Shown piece after piece: positions 34,327 to 43,604 of a stretch of 64,000 nt of DNA. Each line of letters starts with the position of its first letter. Position 1 is the stretch's first letter. This stretch comes from Methylococcus geothermalis (lineage in GTDB: Bacteria; Pseudomonadota; Gammaproteobacteria; Methylococcales; Methylococcaceae). A model generated the notes under the pieces. It was not told the DNA's origin. It did no database searches and saw only the letters and a program-made list of their open reading frames with translations. The stretch covers positions 1,998,501 through 2,062,500 of the forward strand of contig NZ_CP046565.1 of the NCBI RefSeq assembly GCF_012769535.1, given 5' to 3'. The position numbers and the translations under genes are program-made.

Positions 34327-35004
34327 ATGCTGCTGTCCGACAGCGATCTTCAGGCGATCTGGCTCACCGTCAGGCTGGCGAGCATCGTCACCGTGATCCT
34401 GCTCCTCGTCGGGACGCCCATCGCCTGGTGGCTGGCACGTACACGATCGAAATGGAAAGGGCCGATCGGCGCCGTGGTGGCTTTGCCCCTGGTGCTGCCG
34501 CCATCGGTGCTGGGATTCTACCTCCTGCTTGCCATGGGGCCTTACGGGCCGGTAGGTTACCTGACGAGCGAGCTGGGCATCGGCCCGCTGCCGTTCACGT
34601 TCCGGGGACTGGTGCTGGCCTCGGTGTTCTATTCATTGCCTTTCATGGTGCAGCCGGTGCAGAACGCCTTCGAGGCGATCGGCGACCGGCCGCTGGAAGT
34701 GGCTGCGACGCTGCGCGCCACGCCGCTGGATGCGTTCTTCAGCGTGGCTCTGCCGTTGGCGCTGCCGGGTTTCCTCACCGCCGGCATTTTGACGTTCGCG
34801 CATACCGTGGGGGAATTCGGCGTCGTGCTTATGATAGGCGGCAACATACCGGGCGTGACGCGGGTGGCCTCGGTCCAGATTTACGACCATGTGGAAGCGT
34901 TGGAGTACGCCCAGGCCCATCGGCTGGCGGCGGTGATGCTGGTGTTTTCGTTTCTGGTTCTGCTGGGGCTCTATGCCTGGCGGCCCAGCCCCAAGAAGGC
35001 GTGA
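34327..35004 (+). CDS. modB: Molybdate ABC transporter permease
   Basis: A 225-aa inner-membrane permease with about five hydrophobic segments and the ABC permease EAA-type loop ([39 protein letters not shown]). Length and order match ModB. Its stop is 1 base before the modC start, indicating coupled translation. Confidence 0.94.
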   Translation: MLLSDSDLQAIWLTVRLASIVTVILLLVGTPIAWWLARTRSKWKGPIGAVVALPLVLPPSVLGFYLLLAMGPYGPVGYLTSELGIGPLPFTFRGLVLASVFYSLPFMVQPVQNAFEAIGDRPLEVAATLRATPLDAFFSVALPLALPGFLTAGILTFAHTVGEFGVVLMIGGNIPGVTRVASVQIYDHVEALEYAQAHRLAAVMLVFSFLVLLGLYAWRPSPKKA

Positions 35005-35005
35005 G

Positions 35006-36076
35006 ATGGGGGAGATTCGCGCCCGTTTCCAGGTCGACTGGCCGGGTTTCCGGCTCGACGTCGACCTGGCCCTGCCCGGACGGGGAGTGATGGCCTTGTT
35101 CGGCCCTTCCGGTTCCGGAAAGACCACGCTCCTGCGCTGCATCGCGGGACTCGAACGCGCCTCCCCAGGCCACCTTGCGTTCAACGGCGAAGTCTGGCAG
35201 GACGAAAATACCTGGGTTCCCACCCACAGGCGGCCGCTGGGCTACGTTTTTCAGGAGGCCAGCCTGTTTCCCCATCTGACGGTCCTCGGCAATCTGCGCT
35301 TCGGTATGAAACGGGTGTCCGGGCAGCAGAGGGTGCGCCTGGATCAGGCCGTGGAGCTCTTGGGGATCGGGCATCTCCTCGACCGCAAGCCGGACCGGCT
35401 GTCCGGCGGAGAGCGTCAGCGTGTCGCCATCGCCCGTGCGCTCGCCGTAGGTCCGCGCATCCTGCTCATGGACGAGCCGCTTGCCGCACTCGATCTCAAG
35501 CGCAAGCAGGAAATCCTGCCCTATCTGGAACGCCTGCATGACGAGCTGGACATTCCGGTAATGTACGTGAGTCATTCTCCCGATGAGGTGGCCCGGCTGG
35601 CGGATCACCTCGTTGCGATGGAGGAGGGGCGGGTGATCGCCGCCGGTCCGCTGAAAGAAACCCTCGCGCGGCTCGATCTGCCCATTCGGCTCGGCGAGGA
35701 TGCCGGGGCCGTGCTGGATGCCGTGGTGGGGGAGAGGGACGAGTCCTGGCATCTGGCGCGCGTTGATTTTCCAGGGGGGAGTTTATGGACCAGGGATCGG
35801 GGTATTCCGGTGGGGCGCAAGATCAGGGTGCGGGTGCTGGCCCGCGATGTCAGCCTGGCCCGGCAGCGGCAGGAGGAAACCAGTGTGCTCAACCTGCTGC
35901 GGGGACGGGTGGATGCGATCGAGGACGAGGACCATCCGGGCTTGGCGCTGGTGCGGGTTCGGGTGGGAGCATCGCCTTTGCTTGCCCGGTTGACGAAGCG
36001 TTCCGCCTCGGCGCTCGGCATCGTCCGAGGATTGGAGGTATGGGTTCAGGTGAAGTCCGTCGCCTTGATGGAATGA
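35006..36076 (+). CDS. modC: Molybdate ABC transporter ATPase
   Basis: A 356-aa ATPase energising ModB. Walker A GPSGSGKTTLL, Q-loop YVFQEASLFPHL, signature LSGGERQRVAIARAL and Walker B ILLMDEPLAALDL are intact. The C-terminal 70-90 residues (RVRVLARDVSLARQRQEETS, LRGRVDAIEDEDHPGLALVR) are a TOBE/Mop domain that senses molybdate and can inhibit transport. I use the ATG at 35006, directly after modB; an upstream start lies inside modB. Confidence 0.95.
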   Translation: MGEIRARFQVDWPGFRLDVDLALPGRGVMALFGPSGSGKTTLLRCIAGLERASPGHLAFNGEVWQDENTWVPTHRRPLGYVFQEASLFPHLTVLGNLRFGMKRVSGQQRVRLDQAVELLGIGHLLDRKPDRLSGGERQRVAIARALAVGPRILLMDEPLAALDLKRKQEILPYLERLHDELDIPVMYVSHSPDEVARLADHLVAMEEGRVIAAGPLKETLARLDLPIRLGEDAGAVLDAVVGERDESWHLARVDFPGGSLWTRDRGIPVGRKIRVRVLARDVSLARQRQEETSVLNLLRGRVDAIEDEDHPGLALVRVRVGASPLLARLTKRSASALGIVRGLEVWVQVKSVALME

Positions 36077-36204
36077 GCCGGGGCGGTACGGGGCGAGCCG
36101 CATCCGAGAGACTGCGGCATCGTTCCTGCCCGCTGTGACGGAGGTTGCCGCCACTTCCGTGATACTACATGTTCTGGCGGCTAACGAAGCAAAGGAGTCG
36201 AGTC

Positions 36205-36633
36205 ATGAAAACGAGTGCACGTAATCAGTATTTCGGCAGGATCACCTCCGTCAATGTCGGCGCGGTCAACGCGGAAGTGGCCGTGGGACTTAAGGGAGGG
36301 CAGAGCATCGTTGCGGCGATCACCAAGGAATCGGTGGAGAAGCTCGGCGTCAAAGTCGGCGGCGACGCCGTGGCGCTGGTCAAGGCGCCTCAGGTCATCG
36401 TCGTCACGGACACTGCCGGCTACCGCCTGTCCGCGCGCAACCAGCTGAGCGGCAAGGTGAGCCGTATCCACAAGGGGGCGGTGAATTCGGATGTCATCAT
36501 CGATCTGGGCGGCGGCGAGACCGTGGCCGCGACGATCACCAACGACAGCCTCGAAGCGCTTGGGCTGGCGGAAGGCCAGGCCGCCACGGCGGTATTCAAG
36601 GCCGGGTCGGTCATTCTCGGCGTGGCTGGCTGA
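36205..36633 (+). CDS. Double-Mop molybdate storage protein (molbindin)
   Basis: A 142-aa soluble protein made of two Mop repeats: residues about 2-68 (TSARNQYFGRITSVNVGAVN, VAAITKESVEKLGVKVG) and 71-139 (LSARNQLSGKVSRIHKGAVN, VAATITNDSLEALGLAEG). Such di-Mop molbindins bind molybdate or tungstate as oligomers and buffer it in the cytoplasm. AAAGGAG lies 8 bases before the ATG. It sits 128 bases after modC, so it belongs functionally to the mod locus and may have its own promoter. Confidence 0.93.
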   Translation: MKTSARNQYFGRITSVNVGAVNAEVAVGLKGGQSIVAAITKESVEKLGVKVGGDAVALVKAPQVIVVTDTAGYRLSARNQLSGKVSRIHKGAVNSDVIIDLGGGETVAATITNDSLEALGLAEGQAATAVFKAGSVILGVAG

Positions 36634-36728
36634 GTCCCATCGTCCGCCCGGCCGCATGCCCGAGCCGGAGCGAACTTCCCAATCCAATGTAGCCTGGGCT
36701 GAGGCACGAAGCCCAGGAGCATCAGAAT

Positions 36729-37532
36729 ATGCTTTCCCAATCCTGTGAAGTCCGTTCGCCGTTCGCCGTCTTCGGCAGCGGTGCCGCCATCGGAATCCTG
36801 GGCGGGCTGATCGGCCTCGGCGGAGCGGAGTTCCGGCTTCCTTTGCTGATCGGTCTTTTCGGCTTCGGCGCGTTGGAGGCGGTCATCCTGAACAAGGCGA
36901 TGAGCCTCATCGTGGTGGCTGCCGCCTTGCCGTTCCGCACCGGCAGCGTGCCGTTTTCGCACATCATGTCCCATTGGGACGTCGTTCTCACCCTGCTGTC
37001 GGGAAGCTTGGCCGGCGCCTGGTTTGGCGCCGGCAGGGCGACCCGGCTCCCATCCCGGACCTTGTATCGGGTGATCGCGGTGCTATTGGCAGGTATCGCC
37101 GCTGTCTTACTGGTGGGGCATGGCGTCGAGGGCGGGTTTTCCCCGTCGTTCGAAGGCTTGGCCTTGGCCTTTACCGGTGCGCTCGCCGGCGTCGGTATCG
37201 GGGTGGTCGCGGCAGTCTTGGGCGTCGCCGGGGGCGAACTGCTCATCCCCACCATCGTTCTGCTGTTCGGCCTGGATCTCAAGTTGGCGGGCAGCCTATC
37301 CCTCGCCGTGAGCCTGCCGACCATGGTGACGAGCTTCGCCCGCTACAGCCGGGACCGGAGCTTCGCGGTGATCGGCGCGCAGCGCCGCTTCATCGCCGTC
37401 ATGGCGTTTGGCTCGCTCGCCGGGGTCTGGCTGGGCGGTCTGCTGCTCGGCGTGGTTCCTACGGCTTGGCTGCGGCCCGTGTTGGCGGCGATTTTGGCGA
37501 TATCGGCCATCAAGGTCTGGCGCCACGGCTGA
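36729..37532 (+). CDS. TauE/SafE family anion exporter
   Basis: A 267-aa inner-membrane protein with about eight hydrophobic helices in two related halves (GSGAAIGILGGLIGLGGAEF and GVGIGVVAAVLGVAGGELLI), the hallmark of TauE/SafE transporters that move sulfite, sulfoacetate or related organosulfur anions. The substrate cannot be told from sequence. It follows the mod locus in the same direction but 95 bases away. Confidence 0.85.
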   Translation: MLSQSCEVRSPFAVFGSGAAIGILGGLIGLGGAEFRLPLLIGLFGFGALEAVILNKAMSLIVVAAALPFRTGSVPFSHIMSHWDVVLTLLSGSLAGAWFGAGRATRLPSRTLYRVIAVLLAGIAAVLLVGHGVEGGFSPSFEGLALAFTGALAGVGIGVVAAVLGVAGGELLIPTIVLLFGLDLKLAGSLSLAVSLPTMVTSFARYSRDRSFAVIGAQRRFIAVMAFGSLAGVWLGGLLLGVVPTAWLRPVLAAILAISAIKVWRHG

Positions 37533-37669
37533 AGGCAACGGCAGATCGCCGCGACCGAGCCGTCTGCCGGTCTCGCGTCGACAGCCGCTCGGCTGGACGG
37601 GGGCGAGAATGGTTTCCCCTCACCCCCTCCCGGAAGGAGAGGGGCTCGAGGTCCGAGGGGACGCCCCGA

Positions 37670-38554
37670 TCAGCGCAGGTTCTGCAGCGCGGCGATGCGT
37701 TCTTCCAGCGGCGGATGGCTCATGAACAGCCGGCTCAGGCCGCCGCCACCGCTGATGCCGAAGGCGGCGAGCTGGCCGGGCAGGTCATGCGGTTCCTGAG
37801 CCCGCTGGAGCGCCCGCAGGGCGTCGATCATCTTGTCGCGGCCGGCCAGGCTGGCACCGCCGGCATCGGCACGGAATTCGCGCCAGCGCGAGAACCACAT
37901 CACGACCATGGTGGCCAGGATCGACAGTACGATCTGCGCGATCATCTGGGTGATGTAATAGGCCGGGCCGTAACCGCCGCGGTCGTCGTCGGAGCGGAAC
38001 AGCACCCGATCGACCAGATGGCCGGCAATGGTGGCGAAGAAGTACACGAAGGTGTTGACCACGCCTTGCAAGAGACCCATGGTGACCATGTCGCCGTTGG
38101 CGACGTGGCTCATTTCATGGCCGAGCACGGCTTCGACTTCGTCCGGGTTCATGTTCTGCAACAGGCCGGTGCTGACCGCGACCAGCGAGCTGTTCTTGCT
38201 GGCGCCGGTGGCGAAGGCGTTCGGTTCCGGCGATTCGAAAATGCCGACTTCCGGCATGCCGAGCCCGAGCTGCCGGGCTTGGCGGGCGACGGTGTCGACC
38301 AACCAGCTCTCGGTGTTGTTGGACGGTCGTGCGATGACGAAGACGCCCATGGACTGCTTGGCCATCCACTTGGACATCAGCAGCGAGATGAAGGAACCGC
38401 TCATGCCTATGACGGCGGAGAACACCAGCAGGCTGTTGAGGTCGAGGTCGACGCCCTGCTGGGCCAGCAACTGGCCGAGACCGAGCACGTTGAAAACGAT
38501 GCTGATCAGCACCAGCACGGCGGCGTTGGTCAGCAGGAACAAGAGGATGCGCAT
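37670..38554 (-). CDS. htpX: Membrane zinc protease HtpX
   Basis: A 294-aa inner-membrane M48 protease that degrades misfolded membrane proteins. The zinc motif is HEMSH (in VEAVLGHEMSHVANGDM), with hydrophobic helices at the start (MRILLFLLTNAAVLVLISIV), near residue 35 and around residues 160-215. ATG 38554 gives the E. coli length (293). The C-terminus LFMSHPPLEERIAALQ is typical. Usually induced by envelope stress. Confidence 0.95.
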   Translation of the reverse strand: MRILLFLLTNAAVLVLISIVFNVLGLGQLLAQQGVDLDLNSLLVFSAVIGMSGSFISLLMSKWMAKQSMGVFVIARPSNNTESWLVDTVARQARQLGLGMPEVGIFESPEPNAFATGASKNSSLVAVSTGLLQNMNPDEVEAVLGHEMSHVANGDMVTMGLLQGVVNTFVYFFATIAGHLVDRVLFRSDDDRGGYGPAYYITQMIAQIVLSILATMVVMWFSRWREFRADAGGASLAGRDKMIDALRALQRAQEPHDLPGQLAAFGISGGGGLSRLFMSHPPLEERIAALQNLR

Positions 38555-38661
38555 GGCGGCAATACCCGTGGTTGGTTTGAGTGCTACCATAATCTGCGGC
38601 GTCCGGGTGAAAAATCAAGCGCCGCCCGATTTTCCTTCGACGACACGGTAACTCCCCTTCC

Positions 38662-39405
38662 ATGAACGCGATTCCGAATTCACACACCGCCGAGAGGCTG
38701 TTCTCCGGCCTGATGGCCGAAGAATACGAAAAGCTCAAATTGATCTGCCCCGCCGCTGCGGACATGAGCCGGCGCGTCGGCGAGTTCCTTGCCGACTGGG
38801 TGCAGGGGCGGGCTGGCCCGAATAGGGTGCTGGAGCTGGGTTGCGGTACCGGGGTGACCACTGCCGCCTTGCTCGCAGCGCTGGGCGAGGCGCCGCTGAC
38901 CGCCATTGATTCAGAGCCCGCCATGCTGGTCCAGGCTAGAGCGAATCTTGCGCCCTGGATCGAGGCGGGGCGCTTGCGGCTCATCCAGAACGATGCCCTG
39001 TCGTTTCTCCGTGCCCAGGACGATGACAGCGTCGACGCCGTCGCTTCCGCCTTCACCCTGCACAACTTCATGTATGGCTACCGCAGCGAGGTGATGCGGG
39101 AAATCTTCCGGGTGCTCAAGCCCGGCGGGCTGTTCGTAAACGGTGACCGCTACGGACTGGACGACACCCTGGAGCATACCCGGCTGATCCAGGAGGAGGT
39201 GAAACAGTATTTCAAGACGTTCCGCGAGCTGGATCGGCTCGACCTGCTGGAACACTGGATCGTCCATCTGTTCAGCGACGAATCGCCAGACCGAGTGATG
39301 CGGCTGGCCCCGGCTCTGGAGCACATGGCGCAAATCGGATACCAAGCCGTCACCGTGCATTATCGGAACGAGGTGAACGCGCTCGTGAGCGGAGTCAAGC
39401 CCTGA
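38662..39405 (+). CDS. Class I SAM-dependent methyltransferase
   Basis: A 247-aa cytoplasmic protein. Motif I (VLELGCGTGVTTAALLAALG), motif II (LTAIDSEPAMLVQARANL), acidic motif (RLIQNDALSFLRAQDDDSVD) and the post-motif EIFRVLKPGGLFVNGDRYG define the Rossmann methyltransferase fold. The substrate is unknown; the length and arrangement resemble UbiE/small-molecule methyltransferases. Its stop codon overlaps the apparent start of radA. Confidence 0.85.
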   Translation: MNAIPNSHTAERLFSGLMAEEYEKLKLICPAAADMSRRVGEFLADWVQGRAGPNRVLELGCGTGVTTAALLAALGEAPLTAIDSEPAMLVQARANLAPWIEAGRLRLIQNDALSFLRAQDDDSVDAVASAFTLHNFMYGYRSEVMREIFRVLKPGGLFVNGDRYGLDDTLEHTRLIQEEVKQYFKTFRELDRLDLLEHWIVHLFSDESPDRVMRLAPALEHMAQIGYQAVTVHYRNEVNALVSGVKP

Positions 39406-40775
39406 GCGCGATTCGCTCCAAATCCGGCCGGGTCGTCTACCGCTGCACCGAGTGCGGCCAGGCGCAGCCCAAATGGGGAGGCCAGTGCGGTGGCTGTGGT
39501 TTGTGGAATACCCTGGTCGAGGAGGTCGAAGCGCCCGCGCCCAGCCGGCGCCAGGTCGGCTATGCCGGCGTCGCCGAGGCGAGCGTCCCGGTCGCCCTGG
39601 CCGAGGTATCCCTGGAGGCACTGGCGCGCCTCGGCAGCGGCCTGGCCGAACTCGACCGGGTGCTCGGCGGCGGGGTGGTGCCGGGCTCGGCGATCCTGCT
39701 CGGCGGCGATCCCGGTATCGGCAAATCCACCCTGTTGCTGCAGACTCTGGCTTTTCTGGGCAAGAGCGCCCGCACGCTGTACGTGACCGGCGAGGAGTCG
39801 CTCAGCCAGGTCAGCCTCAGGGCACATCGTCTAGGCCTTGATGGCCACGATATTCAGGCATTGGCCGAGACCTCGCTGGAACGCATCCTCGGCACCGCGA
39901 ATCAACACAAGCCGGAAGTGCTGGTGGTCGATTCGATCCAGACCGTGTACAGCGAGGCCCTGCAATCGGCGCCCGGTTCGGTGGGGCAGGTGCGGGAATG
40001 CGCGGCGCAACTGGTGCGCCATGCCAAGCAGAGTTCGACCACCGTGTTCCTGGTGGGCCACGTCACCAAGGAGGGCGCGCTGGCCGGCCCCCGGGTGCTG
40101 GAACACATGGTCGACACCGTGCTGTATTTCGAGGGGGATGCCTCCAGCCGCTACCGGGTGGTGCGCTCGTTCAAGAACCGCTTCGGTGCGGTCAACGAAC
40201 TCGGCGTGTTCGCGATGACCGAGACCGGCCTCAAGGAAGTCCGCAACCCTTCGGCCATCTTCCTGTCGCGGGGCGACGAGGACATGCCGGGCAGCATCGT
40301 CACCGTGACCCGCGAGGGCAGCCGGCCCTTGCTGGTCGAAGTCCAGGCCCTGGTCGACGAATCCCATCTCCAGGCCCCGCGGCGGCTGGTGGTGGGCATG
40401 GAGATGAACCGGCTGGCGATGCTGCTGGCGGTGCTGCACCGCCACGGCGGCGTGCCGGTCGCGGCCCAGGACGTGTTCGTCAACCTGGTCGGCGGGGTCC
40501 GCCTCACCGAGACTGCCGGCGACCTCGCCGTGGCCTGCGCCGTGGTCTCCAGTTTCCGTGACCGCCCCGTGCCCGGCGACTGGGTCATCTTCGGCGAGCT
40601 CGGCCTCAATGGCGAAATCCGCCCCGTGCCCCACGGCGAAGAGAGACTGCGCGAAGCCGCCAAGCACGGCTTCAAGCACGCCCTGGTGCCGGCCAAGAAC
40701 GCGCCGAAGCAGGGCGTCGCCGGCCTGTCTGTGATGCCAGCGAAAAATCTGCGCGAAGCGATCAACGCGCTCTGA
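39402..40775 (+). CDS. radA: DNA repair protein RadA
   Basis: A 457-aa branch-migration helicase acting with RecA. The essential N-terminal zinc finger (YRCTECGQAQPKWGGQCGGC) lies upstream of the first ATG/GTG/TTG-type start, TTG 39501, so the real start must be earlier. The only plausible codon is CTG 39402, overlapping the methyltransferase stop and 7 bases after GGAG; ATT 39411 is the alternative. Walker A GDPGIGKSTLLLQ, KNRFG (residues near 265) and the Lon-like C-terminal domain (FGELGLNGEIRPVPHGEERL) are intact, and the length equals E. coli RadA (460). Confidence 0.93.
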   Translation: MSAIRSKSGRVVYRCTECGQAQPKWGGQCGGCGLWNTLVEEVEAPAPSRRQVGYAGVAEASVPVALAEVSLEALARLGSGLAELDRVLGGGVVPGSAILLGGDPGIGKSTLLLQTLAFLGKSARTLYVTGEESLSQVSLRAHRLGLDGHDIQALAETSLERILGTANQHKPEVLVVDSIQTVYSEALQSAPGSVGQVRECAAQLVRHAKQSSTTVFLVGHVTKEGALAGPRVLEHMVDTVLYFEGDASSRYRVVRSFKNRFGAVNELGVFAMTETGLKEVRNPSAIFLSRGDEDMPGSIVTVTREGSRPLLVEVQALVDESHLQAPRRLVVGMEMNRLAMLLAVLHRHGGVPVAAQDVFVNLVGGVRLTETAGDLAVACAVVSSFRDRPVPGDWVIFGELGLNGEIRPVPHGEERLREAAKHGFKHALVPAKNAPKQGVAGLSVMPAKNLREAINAL

Positions 40776-40794
40776 CGGCTCGGTTCTCGCCGGC

Positions 40795-42045
40795 GTGACG
40801 CATGCACCGAAGGGTGGTACCGGCAGCGGCGAGGTCACAAGCGACTCGGGCTGGGCAGCACAGTCCGCCTCTCATCCCCCAAAGTGCGCAATTATCCTGT
40901 TCCGAGTGCGCTTTTGTCCAAGAACGCGCCGGCGCATTCGTTCAGAATCCCTGAATCCTTATTGGTTGTCCAATCCCGGAACAGTGAAAAGAGCCATAGC
41001 CAAAGCCACATCGCAGCCGTTCAACGCCGTGACCAGAAGATACGGCCAGGCGTTGCGGCCGAGCACCGACCACGTGTTATCGCAGGTCATTCGGGATTAC
41101 GTTCGCGCCCGGCATACCAAGGTGCGTTACGAACGGTTGCGGCAGGCGGAAAGCCATTTGTACCGCTGCGCCGAAATCCTCGGCGATCGTCCGATCGGCG
41201 GGTACCGGCCCGACGACATCCGCGCTCTGTTGAGCGCTCTGCGCAACCGGTATGCCTTGTCCGCCTCCACGGTCAACGGCCATCTTGGTTCGCTGTCGGC
41301 GCTGTTCAACTGGGCCATCGCGGACCCCCACTACGGTCTCGAGCGCAATCCCTGCAATGGCTGCCGGCTTCCGGACGAAAGCGTCGTGGCGGAACTGCGC
41401 CAGCAAAGCGCCGACAAACCGTTCAGCCCAGAGCAGCTGAAAACCTTCTTCGAATCCGAAGCGGCCCGGACCGGCGTCGACACTGCCTACAAGTACTGGA
41501 TTCCCCTGATCCAGCTCTACACCGGCGCCCGTATCGGCGAAATCTGCCAGCTCACTCCCGGAGACATCGTGCGGCTTCCGGGCGGTATCCCCGCCTTCCG
41601 GCTGGTCGCCGCCAACGCCCGGCTGTCCGGCATGCGCAAACTGCGCCTGGTACCGGTCCACCCCCGGCTGATCGCCTTGGGGTTACTGGAACATGCGGAA
41701 CACCTCCGGGGCCGCGACACGCTCTGGCCGGGGCTGAACATCCCGCGCTTGGGCAGCAAAGGCCAGAACTTCGGGATGTGGCTCAACCGGCACTTGAACA
41801 TGCTCGGCTTGAAGCGGGAAGGGCGCCGCTCGGATGTCTTCCGCGCCACGTTCCAGGCGTATCTGAGGAGGGCTGGCGTTGCCGAGTTTTATATCCAGGC
41901 CTTGCTGGGACTGACCGGGCGCGGCGCAGGATGCGGTTCTGTGAAGCCCCTCTGGGAAACCCACCCGGACGTGCTCCTGGCCGAGCTCGCCAGGCTCGAC
42001 TATGGCATCGAGCATGGCGCCCCCCCGGTTTCCCCGGTAAAGTAG
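40795..42045 (+). CDS. Tyrosine recombinase-like protein lacking the catalytic Tyr
   Basis: Up to 416 aa. The core-binding SAM-like domain (TKVRYERLRQAESHLYRCAE...TVNGHLGSLSALFNWAI) and catalytic domain (YTGARIGEICQLTPGDI, Arg246) are clear. The second box reads DVFRATFQAYL (Arg350 kept, preceding His replaced), and the C-terminal box GLTGRGAGCGSVKPLWETHP has no Tyr where family members have a GRYGK-type motif, although LARLDYG following it aligns well. It is probably inactive for strand transfer. GTG 40795 starts the longest form; GTG 40984 is a possible shorter start. No tRNA or att site is nearby. Confidence 0.7.
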   Translation: MTHAPKGGTGSGEVTSDSGWAAQSASHPPKCAIILFRVRFCPRTRRRIRSESLNPYWLSNPGTVKRAIAKATSQPFNAVTRRYGQALRPSTDHVLSQVIRDYVRARHTKVRYERLRQAESHLYRCAEILGDRPIGGYRPDDIRALLSALRNRYALSASTVNGHLGSLSALFNWAIADPHYGLERNPCNGCRLPDESVVAELRQQSADKPFSPEQLKTFFESEAARTGVDTAYKYWIPLIQLYTGARIGEICQLTPGDIVRLPGGIPAFRLVAANARLSGMRKLRLVPVHPRLIALGLLEHAEHLRGRDTLWPGLNIPRLGSKGQNFGMWLNRHLNMLGLKREGRRSDVFRATFQAYLRRAGVAEFYIQALLGLTGRGAGCGSVKPLWETHPDVLLAELARLDYGIEHGAPPVSPVK

Positions 42046-42146
42046 CCGGGACCGGAACGATCGTTCTCGATCTTCGATAGCGACCATGTCTGGGGCAGCC
42101 GCCACTTGGTGCTGGGCGGCGCGGTGCAAGGGGAAGCTACGGAGCA

Positions 42147-42335
42147 ATGCCTGCCTTCTCCTTGGCCGGTCCGGACGAGGCGAACGACCGCGGGGTTTGG
42201 ATTCCGAAGATGGTCATCTTCCCGTTCGGAGCGACGTTGGACCGCCGGTTCGGCGCCTCGGATGCCGAACGGGCCGCGATGTTTCCGAATCTGGCTAGGT
42301 TTCCGGCCGCCGACATCGGATTCATGGTCTCGTGA
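42147..42335 (+). CDS. Small hypothetical protein
   Basis: A 62-aa frame preceded by CGGAG 6 bases before ATG. The sequence (VWIPKMVIFPFGATLDRRFG, SDAERAAMFPNLARFPAADI) is compositionally plausible but not recognised. It overlaps the 3' end of the convergent cytochrome gene by 14 bases. It may be a remnant of a longer gene linked to the neighbouring recombinase. Confidence 0.3.
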   Translation: MPAFSLAGPDEANDRGVWIPKMVIFPFGATLDRRFGASDAERAAMFPNLARFPAADIGFMVS

Positions 42336-43119
42336 TGTCCGTTGCCGGCGCTGCCCGCAGGTAGCGGATGATGGCGTCGGCGATGCGGTTGCGTTCGACG
42401 TCCGGCAACCGCGTGTCCAGCGGTGGCATGGTGGTGGCGGGGCGCATTTTCTGGGGTTCGATGATCCAGGTTTTCAGCTCGCCGTCGCTGAGGGGGCGGG
42501 ACAGTTGGCGTAGGTCGCCGCGCCATTTCTCGCCGCCCATGCCCGCGACCTGATGGCAGGTGAGGCAATATTTCTTTACCTGGCCGAAACCTTCGGCGTC
42601 CCGCGGCTGCGCCGCGGCATAGTCTGCCGGCATGGCCAGATCGATCCTGACTACCTGGTAGGGCCAGCCATATGCGCCTTCGGCCCGAGCAACGGGATCG
42701 TGCAGGTTGTCCCAGATCAGGTAGTACGGTCCGAGGGGTATGTCGCGCTGGTGCTGGCTCGGATTGTCGACCGTGAAGGGCTTGTCGTCGGCACGGCCGA
42801 AAGCGAGCCACGCGGTGCCGGCAAGGAACCGGGCAGAATCGGTGCTCGAGCGGTAGCCGTCCCGGGCGAAAAATACGATCTCCGTGCCCGGCGCTTTCCA
42901 GCGTTCCCCATATAGCCGATTCAATAGTCCGACCATCGCGAATCCCCGGTAGCCGATCCGGCGTTCGTGTCCAGGGCTGGAGGCGTGCGGCTCGACCACC
43001 TCCACGATCTGTGCGGGTATACCGGTTTCGGACCCCAGCCTGTCCGGCGGAGGTAATTCGACAGCTTGTGCGGGGATGGCCAAGACCGGAAGCGCCGCCA
43101 GAACAGCGGCGCGGAGCAT
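42322..43119 (-). CDS. Exported cytochrome c with an N-terminal unknown/SUOX-like domain
   Basis: A 265-aa exported protein: signal MLRAAVLAALPVLAIPAQA, then a domain of about 160 residues (RRIGYRGFAMVGLLNRLYGE, EIVFFARDGYRSSTDSARFL, YGWPYQVVRIDL) that recalls small molybdopterin-oxidoreductase-type folds, then one c-type haem domain (YCLTCHQVAGMGGEKW with a Met ligand probably in MRPATTMPPL). It may carry electrons for a periplasmic oxidoreductase. I chose ATG 43119 for the clean signal peptide; ATG 43179, overlapping the usp stop, would add 20 residues. Likely cotranscribed with the usp gene upstream. Confidence 0.75.
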   Translation of the reverse strand: MLRAAVLAALPVLAIPAQAVELPPPDRLGSETGIPAQIVEVVEPHASSPGHERRIGYRGFAMVGLLNRLYGERWKAPGTEIVFFARDGYRSSTDSARFLAGTAWLAFGRADDKPFTVDNPSQHQRDIPLGPYYLIWDNLHDPVARAEGAYGWPYQVVRIDLAMPADYAAAQPRDAEGFGQVKKYCLTCHQVAGMGGEKWRGDLRQLSRPLSDGELKTWIIEPQKMRPATTMPPLDTRLPDVERNRIADAIIRYLRAAPATDITRP

Positions 43120-43175
43120 GCCCGCCAACGAGGGCGGCGGCCCGATGAGGTCGAGACCCAAGAGGGCCGATGCTC

Positions 43176-43604
43176 TCATACGGGTACCATGAGGACGGGC
43201 ACCGAAGTCCCGCGCAGGACGCCTTCGCAAGTGCTTCCGACGACGAGCCGGGCGAGCAGGCCCTTGCTATGGGAACCGAGCACGATCATGTCGGCCTGCA
43301 GCCGCTCGGCTTCCTTGAGAATCGTGTCCACCGTCGGTCCCTGGACCATCAGGCCAGTGCAGTTCAGTCCTTCCGCGCGCAATGCCTCGGCGGCTTCCTG
43401 AATCCGCCGGTGCCAGATCTTGTAGGTTTCGGCGGTCAAGTCACGCATGACCAGAGGATCGGCGTCGTAGCCGACGAAATCCGGCTCGGGTTCGGCGACG
43501 TGCAGCAGCCAGATCTCGGCGGATAGCGCTCTGGCCAGGAGTTTGGCCTGTGCGAGTACCTTGTCGGTGAGATCGGAGAAATCGATTGCAACCAGCAGCT
43601 TCAT
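43176..43604 (-). CDS. Universal stress protein, UspA family
   Basis: A 142-aa single-domain protein (MKLLVAIDFSDLTDKVLAQA) with the ATP-binding loop G-x2-G-x9-G-S/T in GSHSKGLLARLVVGST. Universal stress proteins form cytoplasmic dimers and respond to starvation or redox stress. Its stop is 56 bases before the cytochrome start, so the pair is probably an operon. Confidence 0.92.
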   Translation of the reverse strand: MKLLVAIDFSDLTDKVLAQAKLLARALSAEIWLLHVAEPEPDFVGYDADPLVMRDLTAETYKIWHRRIQEAAEALRAEGLNCTGLMVQGPTVDTILKEAERLQADMIVLGSHSKGLLARLVVGSTCEGVLRGTSVPVLMVPV

